From Algoriphagus alkaliphilus (lineage in GTDB: Bacteria > Bacteroidota > Bacteroidia > Cytophagales > Cyclobacteriaceae), in NCBI RefSeq assembly GCF_900103735.1, contig NZ_FMXE01000039.1, forward strand, positions 1 to 42,685: DNA of 42,685 nt, read 5' to 3'. Numbering within the stretch: position 1 is the first letter of the stretch; each line of letters starts with the position of its first letter. The position numbers were made by a program, and so were the translations under genes. Shown piece after piece: positions 8,397 through 15,706 of the stretch. A model generated the notes under the pieces. That model made no database searches. It was given only the letters and a program-made list of their open reading frames with translations, and was not told the origin of the DNA.

Positions 8397-8836
8397 ACTT
8401 AAAGGAACTTAATCAGCTATTTCAGAGAGATTTAGAGAAGCTTGGGAATGAATTAAAGTCTTATTCAAAGGAAGAAAATCTCTGGATACTTGAAAAGGGA
8501 ATTGCTAATTCGGCAGGAAATCTGACGCTCCATATTTTTGGAAATTTAAGGCATTTCATCGGATTAGATTTTGGAGGAATTGCCTATTTAAGAAATAGAG
8601 AGCGTGAATTTGGTGTAAAAGGTGAAACGCGGGAGTCTTTATTGGAGGAATTGGAAGAGGTTAAAAAAATCGTTTCAAATTCAATTCTTGGACTAAATCC
8701 CAGTCGTCTCGGAGACAAATCCCTGCATGATTTCTTTGGACATGGGATGTCCATAGGTTTCTTTCTGATTCACCTATATGGGCATTTTAATTACCATTTA
8801 GGACAAATTAATTACCACCGAAGATTGCTGGATTGA
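8393..8836 (+). CDS. DinB-superfamily (DUF1572-like) protein
   Basis: A 147-residue all-helical protein. It starts MNLKELNQLFQRDLEKLGNE and contains NLTLHIFGNLRHFIG (about residues 43-57), RESLLEELEEV, and C-terminal FLIHLYGHFNYHLGQINYHR. The spaced histidines at the N-terminal and C-terminal helices resemble the metal-binding triad of the DinB/YfiT four-helix bundle. Family members include thiol-dependent transferases and many uncharacterised stress proteins. It overlaps the muramidase gene by four bases, so the two are probably co-translated, although a functional link is not obvious. Confidence 0.75.
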   Translation: MNLKELNQLFQRDLEKLGNELKSYSKEENLWILEKGIANSAGNLTLHIFGNLRHFIGLDFGGIAYLRNREREFGVKGETRESLLEELEEVKKIVSNSILGLNPSRLGDKSLHDFFGHGMSIGFFLIHLYGHFNYHLGQINYHRRLLD

Positions 8837-8925
8837 TTTATTAAAAAGATTGTTAAAACTGATTCGATCCGGTTCGGATTTTTATAGAAAATTCACTTTC
8901 TGTACTATTTTTATTTGATGGGTGC

Positions 8926-9392
8926 CTTATCAACAAATATTCTTCTTTTTTTGGCATACTCTTTTTGATCAATGTGCCTGCCTATTTTCTTGGGCTAAGA
9001 ATTGAAGGGAATGAACAAAAAAGGCGCCTTTGGTTTGAACCACCGGGTTTTGTTAGACAATTGTTTGGGTCTTTCTTTTCCTATTACTTGCAATTTTACG
9101 CTATAAACTGGTTCAGATTGAAGCTGATTACCTTGCTAAAATGACCATCGGACTGGCTGTTGTTTGTGATAGCTATGCCTATTATACCCTGGGATTGGAA
9201 AAGCTCACGGGAATCTCCGCCTTGAAATTTGGGCTCATCGGGAATGTAGTTGTTATTTTGGTCGCACTTTGGGTGGGAGTGACGCTAGCTGAACTTTCTT
9301 CCAACCTTTCTCACCTGGTTTTCCCAATAGTAGCTTGGACTTTTTTTGCAACGAAGATTATTTTGGGTCAGCCCCTGTTGGCAAAAAATTAA
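8926..9392 (+). pseudogene. TspO/MBR-like membrane protein, frameshifted
   Basis: Two frames together give one plausible TspO-like protein. The first (8926 onward) reads LINKYSSFFGILFLINVPAY and continues FLGLRIEGNEQKRRLWFEPP-GFV. The second (about 9058-9392) reads TIVWVFLFLLLAILRYKLVQ and continues through AVVCDSYAYYTLGLEKLTGI to an end at KIILGQPLLAKN. The aromatic-proline W-F-E-P-P-G turn followed by five hydrophobic segments matches the small tryptophan-rich sensory proteins. A one-base loss near 9055-9060 would explain the shift, with an in-frame TAG there. It could be a real pseudogene or a sequencing error. No clear ATG is seen for the first frame. Only the 83-residue 3' part is open from an ATG (9141). 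Confidence 0.6.
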
Positions 9393-10672
9393 ACCTGTTC
9401 CGTTTTTTTATCAAAAAGAAAAATAAGTAAGCCCAGGGCAAGTATGCCTAATCCCGCAAAGCTTTCCATCGGTCTATCCCAGAAAAGGTAAATCATCACC
9501 CCACTACTGAAGATGATGTAACTATATTGAAGCCAAGGTTTAAAAGGGCTCTTGAACCCAATTTCCTTTTTTATTCTGAGTGAAGAATATACCGTAATTG
9601 TTCCCATCAGCTGCAGGACAAATCCAGCATAAAGCATAATCTGCTCAAAAGATCCGGATAGAAAGAGTATTAAACTGATTCCTGTATTAAGCAGAATTGA
9701 CCGCACCGGTATTCCATTGGTATTTACTTTGGCCAATGGCTTCCAAAGCTTGAAGTCCTTTGCCATTGCATAGGTGATACGGGGACCTATCCAAGCATAT
9801 CCCGAAATGGTAGCGATCAGTTGAATCCCAATAAAGAAGCTTACCCAGAGCGCCCCTGTTGTCCCGAATAAATTACCAAAAGCAATATCTGCTACCTCTA
9901 CCTTTCCAATTAGCTGTGCAATTGAAGCATGTCTCAAAAAGACCATCTGGAGTAGGAGGTAGACTACCATAACTGAGAAAGTAGCCCAAATCAGGGCTTT
10001 TGGCAGATTTTTTTCCGGATGATCCACTTCCTCGATTATATATGCAGCTGAATTCCATCCCGTGTAGGCATAGAAAACATAGATCAGCGAAACGGCGAAT
10101 CCTGGCATTATCACTTCTTTTTGCCAGGAAGAGGAAAAATCAAATGATGAGACTTCGGCAGAAGAAGAATATCCGAAGCCCAAGATTATCAAAAGGATTA
10201 CAAAAGCAATTTTGATCAAGGTAAGAACATCCTGAAAATGGGCCGACCGGCTCACTGAAAAAATGTGAGCAACTGGTACAGCTAACAAAAAGAACAAACC
10301 AGGGTAAATCGTATTGCCTAAAATAGGGCTCAAATAACCATTCATTGCCATGGCAGCAATGGCTATGGGGGCAGAGAATCCAACAGTTAGAGAAACCCAA
10401 GCATATAAATAGCCAACTGCGGGATGAATGGCTTCCGAAAGGAAAATGTAATCTCCGCCAGTTTTCCGGAAGTGAGTACCCAGTTCTGCATAGGTAAAGG
10501 CACCGACGAGAGCCATCACTCCGCCCAAAGTCCAAAGCAAAAGTATGGACCAGGTATTTTGAACTTCTAGCAGCTGGAAACCCAAGCTAGTGAAGACACC
10601 TGTACCAATCATACTGGAGATTACCAGTCCGGCAGCAGTTTTCCATGAAATCTTGGAGGTGGCGTAGCTCAA
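9389..10672 (-). CDS. APC-superfamily amino acid permease
   Basis: A 427-residue integral membrane transporter with about 12 hydrophobic segments. The N-terminus KISWKTAAGLVISSMIGTGV carries the APC signature G-x-x-I-G-x-G in TM1, and the second conserved block is GAFTYAELGTHFRKTGGDYI. TM6 contains FYAYTGWNSAAYIIEE. These features fit the LAT/APC group, likely proton- or amino-acid-coupled uptake or exchange across the inner membrane; the substrate cannot be read from sequence. The start is TTG at 10672, because the next ATG lies inside TM1. That TTG overlaps the stop of the upstream toxin gene by four bases, so translation may depend on the toxin-antitoxin operon. It converges on the TspO-like remnant, overlapping it by four bases (9389-9392). 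Confidence 0.88.
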   Translation of the reverse strand: MSYATSKISWKTAAGLVISSMIGTGVFTSLGFQLLEVQNTWSILLLWTLGGVMALVGAFTYAELGTHFRKTGGDYIFLSEAIHPAVGYLYAWVSLTVGFSAPIAIAAMAMNGYLSPILGNTIYPGLFFLLAVPVAHIFSVSRSAHFQDVLTLIKIAFVILLIILGFGYSSSAEVSSFDFSSSWQKEVIMPGFAVSLIYVFYAYTGWNSAAYIIEEVDHPEKNLPKALIWATFSVMVVYLLLQMVFLRHASIAQLIGKVEVADIAFGNLFGTTGALWVSFFIGIQLIATISGYAWIGPRITYAMAKDFKLWKPLAKVNTNGIPVRSILLNTGISLILFLSGSFEQIMLYAGFVLQLMGTITVYSSLRIKKEIGFKSPFKPWLQYSYIIFSSGVMIYLFWDRPMESFAGLGILALGLLIFLFDKKTEQV

Positions 10673-10956
10673 AGGCTTAATTTATTTGGGTCTTGCGAGT
10701 TATTCCAAAAATGGAGCAACACTATTTTTTTTCCTTCAACCAAGTAAAAAAGGGTTATATGCTTATTGATGAGGAATTTTTGAACTTTCTTTTCCTCAAC
10801 TTTCTGAAAAGTGTAATAATTCGTGAGAAGTAATTCTAATTTCTCGTCGACATCTTGGACAAATTTATTAGCTACTCGTAAAGACCATTTCTTTTCCAAA
10901 TACTCTAAAATTTGGATGTATTCTTCTGAAGCATTATATGTCCATACAAACTCCAC
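10669..10956 (-). CDS. RelE/ParE-family toxin of a type II toxin-antitoxin pair
   Basis: A 95-residue protein beginning MEFVWTYNASEEYIQILEYL, with KKWSLRVANKFVQDVDEKLE and C-terminal KHITLFYLVEGKKIVLLHFW. This order (Ala/Ser-rich helix 1, paired helices, Y..F strand, I.LL.FW end) is that of the ParE/RelE fold. Such toxins inhibit translation by mRNA cleavage or inhibit gyrase; the sequence does not say which. The start is GTG at 10956, overlapping the antitoxin stop as TAGTG, a usual arrangement for coupled antitoxin-toxin translation. The stop overlaps the permease TTG start. Confidence 0.82.
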   Translation of the reverse strand: MEFVWTYNASEEYIQILEYLEKKWSLRVANKFVQDVDEKLELLLTNYYTFQKVEEKKVQKFLINKHITLFYLVEGKKIVLLHFWNNSQDPNKLSL

Positions 10957-11201
10957 TATTGGAAAAGATGAGGAAATTTTAACTTTAGTTCATCTTTCAT
11001 TTCTTTATGGGTTTTTGTTCTTCCATTTTCCAAGTCGTCTAAACCTCTATTTATTCCTTCTCTTTCTTGCTCAGAAACTTGAAATATGGTTTCATTGCTT
11101 TCGTTTGCAGCTTTCAACTCAAATAAATAATTTAAGAGTGATTGATTTTCAAGGTTTGTGATCCAATCAATTAAATCTTGTTTTTCTCCTGCTGTAATCA
11201 T
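10956..11201 (-). CDS. Antitoxin partner of the RelE/ParE-type toxin
   Basis: An 81-residue acidic protein starting MITAGEKQDLIDWITNLENQ. It continues with a Glu-rich segment and SEQEREGINRGLDDLENGRT, then a charged tail ending KLKFPHLFQ. The residue pattern EREGINRGLDDLENGR is common in Bacteroidota antitoxins paired with ParE-like toxins. No classical ribbon-helix-helix is obvious. It lies first in the operon and overlaps the toxin start by one base. It should neutralise the toxin and may repress the operon, which might also include the downstream permease. Confidence 0.78.
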   Translation of the reverse strand: MITAGEKQDLIDWITNLENQSLLNYLFELKAANESNETIFQVSEQEREGINRGLDDLENGRTKTHKEMKDELKLKFPHLFQ

Positions 11202-11654
11202 GACTTTTATAATTTTGATATAAGTTAAAAATTATTCCTTGGAATGATTTGGTAATAAACGAAAAAAGCATTCCGAAAATTCAGGATGCTTTTAGTCGAA
11301 ATACTTACGTGGATATGCCTAAAGGTTGCTCTGACAATTTCCAAAAATCAATCGAAAATCGAATGGAAGACCGAAGACGGGAGACCGAAGTAGCCTAGAT
11401 CTATTTTTACGCCTGTTCTATATTCAAGTATCATCTACAGGTGAAGAAGTAGTGGAAAAAGCTGGAAGACAGAAGACCGAGGACCGAAGTTATAATCAAC
11501 ATCCGTTGTTTATAAAGTATTTCAATAGTCTAATTGATTCAATTGGATATTGATCAAGGTTGACTTTGAACTTACTTTAAGTATTCAGAAGCTACTTCAC
11601 CTGTAGATGATATCAATCGGTGTGGCTTTTACTTTCTCCTCAAAAGCTTTCCAG
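11202..11654. other. Intergenic stretch with inverted and direct repeats
   Basis: No gene was recognised in these about 450 bases. An 18-bp inverted repeat occurs: TATCATCTACAGGTGAAG at 11429-11446 and its exact complement at 11595-11612, the second copy lying just past the end of the VPS10-like pseudogene. Two purine-rich direct repeats of about 26 bases (11366-11391 and 11465-11490, GAAGACCGAAG type) are also present. The region looks like rearrangement debris downstream of the broken gene. Confidence 0.55.
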
Positions 11655-13192
11655 TCACCTAAGTTTAGCGGCAACATTAGTCCATGTCTTTCCACCATCC
11701 TGAGTTACCTGCAAGTTGCCATAATCAGTTCCTATCCAGATTACGTTTTTGTCTACCGGACTTGGAGCAATTGCAATAATTGTCGTGTGGTTTTCTGCGC
11801 CTGTGATGTCAAAAGTCAATCCACAGGTAAACTGCTGTCGCTGCTTTGTAGAATCATTGGTGGTCAAATCAGGAGAAATAATTTCCCAAGTTTCCCCTGA
11901 ATCTGTAGACTTATGCAAAAATTGAGAAGCATAATAAACGGTATTCACATCATGTGGATCCTGTGCGATAGCCGCATTCCAGTTATATCTCAAGAATACA
12001 TCTTTGTCAGGATGCGTTGGTCTAATGGTTCTGTTGTGTCTCGTCAACTTGTCAAATCTCGAAACGTTACCACCCTGAGACATGGTATAGCCATATCGGG
12101 AATCAGCAGGATGAGAAACCACATCGAAATCATCACCGAAGGAGAGCTCCTGCCAGTAGGTATTTCGGATGCCATCGACTCTCCAAAGATAGGCCGGATC
12201 GGTCCAGGAACCGTTATCCTGCATTCCTCCATATACATTGTATGGGATTTCATTATCCACATTGATGTGGTAAAACTGGCCCACCGAAATTCCTTCAGCG
12301 AAGTATCAGGTTTTACCCATGTCACGGGAGATATTCAATCCCCCATCATTTCCATTGATCTAAAGGGAAGGGTCGTTGGGATTGATATACCACATGCGTG
12401 ATGGTCGGGATGTACGCCTTCATAGGAGAGTAGTTCACGGAAGCTCTTCCCATGTCTTCCGCATTAAGCTTCTTCCAATTGTCCCCACCATCATGGGTTA
12501 CATAAAGGCCAGAGGATTCCCCTCCTGATTCAAAAAACCATGGGTAACGTCTGTGCTGCCACATGTTGACAAAGATCTTATTGGGATTATTTGGGGCCAT
12601 GATCATTTCACCCACACCGGTTTTGGTGTCGATGTAAAGGATTTTTTTCTAGGTCTTTCCGCCATCTGTCGTTTTATATAGGCCACGGTACTCTTGCTCT
12701 CCCCAGGGAGAACCGATCGCTCCAACAAATACCGTGATTGGATCATCAGGATGTAGAATGATTCGATGAATTGCTCTTGTTTTCTCCAAGCCCATCATCT
12801 GCCAAGTTTTTCCCGCATCCATGAATCGATAGACTCCATATCCCATATTGAACGAGTTATTGGGATTTCCTTCGCCGGTACCTACCCAAATAATATTCGG
12901 GTTTTTCTGATAGATGGAAATCGCACCGATGGAGTGGACTTTCTCATTGTCAAAAATCGGTTTCCAAGTGATTCCCCCAGAGTTGGATTTTCAGAGTCCG
13001 CCAGAGGCTGAACCCGCATATATAATGTTGGGATTGTCATGGATGGCATCGACGGCAGTAATTCTGCCACTCATTGCTCCCGGCCCGATACTCCTGGCTT
13101 TCATGGACTTAAAATAAGTCCATGTTGACATGTTATGCTTCTATTCCGAAGCTGAACAAGACCGCCAAAATCAAGAGATGGATTTTTTCCAT
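11655..13192 (-). pseudogene. VPS10/sortilin-like beta-propeller (BNR repeat) exported protein, degraded
   Basis: The remains of a large exported protein with Asp-box/BNR propeller repeats. Translation on the minus strand gives, in order: a signal peptide MEKIHLLILAVLFSFGIEA (13192-13136); after a frameshift, KSMKARSIGPGAMSGRITAV, NPNIIYAGSASGGL, then GYGVYRFMDAGKTWQMMGLE and HRRYPWFFESGGESSGLYVT; and, after a deletion and second frameshift near 12430, EGVHPDHH, GNDGGLNISRD and GQFYHINVDNEIPYNVYGGM to TWTNVAAKLR. In-frame stops replace Trp at 12991-12993, 12649-12651 and 12306-12308, and another stop lies at 12360-12362. Between N-A-E-D-M-G and E-G-V-H-P-D-H-H roughly 80-100 residues are missing, and the C-terminal third is absent. 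Intact relatives have about 900-1100 residues. Confidence 0.88.
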
Positions 13193-13524
13193 TTAATTAA
13201 GAAGATTTCTTTTACTTCATTAATTAATATGTGTATCCGCACTGATGCACGTGGACTAGATTTGGGGTATTTTGTATGCGGATACACGTCCACAGACGAC
13301 TGTCAACAGTCCACAGCACATTCAATTGGAACTTAATTCTACCTTTATTTGGGTACGTGCAGCTAACCGAATACACATATTAATTAAAATAAAAACAAAG
13401 GACTCGGAATCGGTTTTTTATTCCAATGGGAGAGAGCGAGCGGGAAATATTCCCGAATCGATTTTTTACTGCTGGTTTGCGGTTTGAACGAGATTTCTTT
13501 TTCTTTAGAAAAAAATTACTCAAT
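13193..13524. other. Intergenic region carrying a MITE-like element
   Basis: This is the gap between the VPS10-like pseudogene and the M1 peptidase gene, which diverge from it. It contains the 168-bp repeat element listed separately. The remainder upstream of 13525 is AT-rich and may hold the peptidase promoter, but I could not place one with confidence. Confidence 0.5.
13220..13387. mobile_element. MITE-like palindromic element, copy A
   Basis: The ends are inverted repeats: TTAATTAATATGTGTATCCG (13220-13239) matches the complement of 13368-13387 with one mismatch. Inside, GTGTATCCGCA (13231-13241) pairs with 13277-13287, and GACTGTCAACAGTC (13298-13311) forms a 6-bp stem. A related element (copy B, 34826-34973) shares CGTCCACAGACGAC-x-GTCAAC-x-GTCCAC and the TATCCGCA/TGCGGATA pairs. 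No coding frame is present. Size, inverted ends and AT-rich flanks suggest a miniature inverted-repeat transposable element or a mobile structured RNA. Confidence 0.65.
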
Positions 13525-15363
13525 ATGATTAAAAGTATATTGAAGCCTTTTATAGGGCTTTTTCTTTTTGTGGGGGTCCTGGGGGCAAATGCTCAAAACG
13601 GTCGATTTCAACAAGCCGTCCAGTACACCATGGATGTGAATATGGATGTCCAGAGCAATCAGTTTACAGGTAAGCAGGTACTCAAATACACCAATAACTC
13701 TTCTGATACACTGAATAGAGTGTTTTATCATTTGTATTTCAATGCGTTTCAACCCGGCTCCATGATGGATGTCCGATCCAGAACCATAGCAGATCCAGAT
13801 AGACGTGTAGCATCCCGAATTGCCAATCTAAAGCCAAACGAAATTGGCTACCTCCATGCCAAAAGTTTGACAATGAACGGAAAAGCCCTGAAGTTCAAAG
13901 AGGTGGAAACGATCCTTGAGGTGGATTTGGAGGAAGCGGTTCTACCTCATTCTACCGTGACTTTTGAAATGGAATTTGAAGGTCAAGTACCCATACAAAT
14001 CCGAAGATCAGGCAGAGACAGTGAAGAAGGCGTGCGCTATTCCATGGCCCAGTGGTATCCAAAAATGGCAAATTATGACGAACAGGGCTGGCATGCAAAT
14101 CCATACATAGGACGTGAGTTTTATGGCATTTGGGGAGATTTTGATGTGAAAATCACGATTGACAAAAGCTATGTTTTGGGTGGGACAGGTTACTTGCAGA
14201 ATCCCAATGAAATTGGCCATGGATATGAAGACGAGGGCGTTAAGGTTCCCACGTCTTCAGGAAAGAACCTCACTTGGCACTTCAAAGCTCCTATGGTTCA
14301 TGATTTTATGTGGGGAGCTGATCCTAAATACAAACACGACAAAGTGCTGATGGAAAATGGAATTACGGTGCACCATTTTTTTATACCAGGTGCAAAAACA
14401 ACCGAAAATTGGGAAAAGCTGAAAGAGTACACTCCAAAAGCCATCGACTACCTTTCTAAGAATTTTGGGCAATATCCATACAAGCAATTCTCAGTAGTAC
14501 AGGGAGGAGACGGAGGAATGGAATATGCGATGTCCACTTTGATTACTGGAGAAAGACCGTTGCAAAGTTTGGTTGGAGTGATGGTTCATGAATTGGCCCA
14601 TAGCTGGTTTCATGGTGTTTTGGCAACCAACGAATCGCTTTATCCTTGGATGGATGAGGGATTTACCAGCTACGCCACCGATTTGACGATGGCCAATATT
14701 TTCCAAACCTCATCCAATCCGAACAGAGGCTCGTACAACGGATATTTTAGACTGGCAAAATCAGGTCTTGAAGAACCCTTGTCTACGCATGCGGATCACT
14801 ATCATACCAACTCAGCTTATGGTGCAGCGGCCTATTCCAAAGGAGCTGTATTCTTGTCCCAATTGGGTTATGTGATCGGAGATGAAGTGAGAAACCGGGC
14901 AATGTTGCGGTATTTCGATACTTGGAAATTCCGTCATCCCAACGTGAATGATTTGGTCAGAATTATGGAAAAAGAAAGCGGGTTGGAGTTGGATTGGTAT
15001 AAAGAATACTTTGTAAACTCGACAAAGACCATCGACTATGGGGTCAAAGAAGTAAAAGGAAGTGGTGGCAATACCGAAATCACACTCGAACGAATAGGAT
15101 TGATGCCGATGCCTGTGGACCTGGTCGTAACTTACAAGGATGGAACTTCGGAGTTGATTTATCTGCCCTTGGTGATCATGAGAGGGGAGAAAGGTGCTGA
15201 GAACGGAATGCCGGTCAGAATTCGGACTGAGGCTTGGCCTTGGACGAATCTGACCAAAACGATGGTATTGACAAAAGATTTCAAAACCATTAAGTCTGTA
15301 GAAATCGATCCAAGCAAACGGATGGCTGACCTACAGCCTGAAAACAATAAAGTGGAGTTTTAG
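13525..15363 (+). CDS. M1-family zinc metallopeptidase, exported
   Basis: A 612-residue aminopeptidase-like protein. From ATG at 13525 there is a signal peptide MIKSILKPFIGLFLFVGVLG, then ANAQ. The frame is open back to 13426, but starting there would bury the signal peptide, so 13525 is preferred. The zinc site is HELAH (355-359) with the third ligand Glu378 in PWMDEGFTSY, exactly 18 residues on, and the substrate amino-end motif appears as GGMEYAM (330-336) in place of the classical GAMEN. The N-terminal part is the expected beta-sandwich. It should trim peptides in the periplasm or at the cell surface. It is a single gene followed by strong hairpins. Confidence 0.92.
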   Translation: MIKSILKPFIGLFLFVGVLGANAQNGRFQQAVQYTMDVNMDVQSNQFTGKQVLKYTNNSSDTLNRVFYHLYFNAFQPGSMMDVRSRTIADPDRRVASRIANLKPNEIGYLHAKSLTMNGKALKFKEVETILEVDLEEAVLPHSTVTFEMEFEGQVPIQIRRSGRDSEEGVRYSMAQWYPKMANYDEQGWHANPYIGREFYGIWGDFDVKITIDKSYVLGGTGYLQNPNEIGHGYEDEGVKVPTSSGKNLTWHFKAPMVHDFMWGADPKYKHDKVLMENGITVHHFFIPGAKTTENWEKLKEYTPKAIDYLSKNFGQYPYKQFSVVQGGDGGMEYAMSTLITGERPLQSLVGVMVHELAHSWFHGVLATNESLYPWMDEGFTSYATDLTMANIFQTSSNPNRGSYNGYFRLAKSGLEEPLSTHADHYHTNSAYGAAAYSKGAVFLSQLGYVIGDEVRNRAMLRYFDTWKFRHPNVNDLVRIMEKESGLELDWYKEYFVNSTKTIDYGVKEVKGSGGNTEITLERIGLMPMPVDLVVTYKDGTSELIYLPLVIMRGEKGAENGMPVRIRTEAWPWTNLTKTMVLTKDFKTIKSVEIDPSKRMADLQPENNKVEF

Positions 15364-15389
15364 GGTCCACTTTATTAGTTATCCATATA

Positions 15390-15423
15390 ACAAAAGGTGG
15401 CATTAATGCCACCTTTTGTTTTT
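15390..15423. terminator. Strong bidirectional terminator
   Basis: A perfect 30-base palindrome occupies 15390-15419 (arms ACAAAAGGTGGCATT and its complement), followed by a T-run on the plus strand; the minus strand also ends in T-rich DNA. A smaller hairpin (AAAGTGGA/TCCACTTT, 15350-15373) overlaps the peptidase stop codon. It serves the M1 peptidase on the plus strand and the converging Hc1-like gene on the minus strand. Confidence 0.85.
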
Positions 15424-15427
15424 TGGA

Positions 15428-15604
15428 TCAACCGGCGTTCTTCTTATTCTGAACTTCAGTACGAATTTCCTGGGCCAGATTTTTTAGGTCCTGCATTCCT
15501 TTTCTTACTCTAGTTCCGGCTGCTTGATTGCCCTTCTCATAGAATTTCTCGAAATCACCTTCTAGGTCCATTACAAGATTTTTTACTTCACTAAATCTGT
15601 TCAT
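15428..15604 (-). CDS. Histone H1-like (Hc1 family) small protein
   Basis: A 58-residue protein from ATG at 15604, starting MNRFSEVKNLVMDLEGDFEK and continuing FYEKGNQAAGTRVRKGMQDL to end in E-V-Q-N-K-K-N-A-G. The block GNQAAGTRVRKGMQDLKNLA is strongly conserved in short Bacteroidota proteins annotated as histone H1-like/Hc1. The predicted form is two amphipathic helices with a basic hinge; it probably binds DNA or compacts the nucleoid, though activity for this short version is not well established. It is convergent with the M1 peptidase gene and shares the terminator with it. The small size explains why it is easily missed. Confidence 0.85.
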   Translation of the reverse strand: MNRFSEVKNLVMDLEGDFEKFYEKGNQAAGTRVRKGMQDLKNLAQEIRTEVQNKKNAG

Positions 15605-15706
15605 AGTAAAAGTTTAATTTTAAGGTTGATGATAAGTTTATTACGTTTCAATATAGGTCAAATACTTACTAATTCAATCCAGAGGGCATTTTTTTTACTT
15701 TTTTTT

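Noticed and set aside
10140..10535. 131-codon minus-strand frame
   Set aside because: It is a shifted frame inside the APC permease gene, with Cys/Ser-rich content and no homology.
11655..12284. 209-codon minus-strand frame read as a complete gene
   Set aside because: It is the middle of a VPS10-like protein. It starts inside a propeller repeat, and further family sequence is found upstream in the same frame beyond a stop.
13426..13524. Upstream extension of the M1 peptidase frame
   Set aside because: The extra 33 residues lack family similarity and would mask the signal peptide that begins at 13525.
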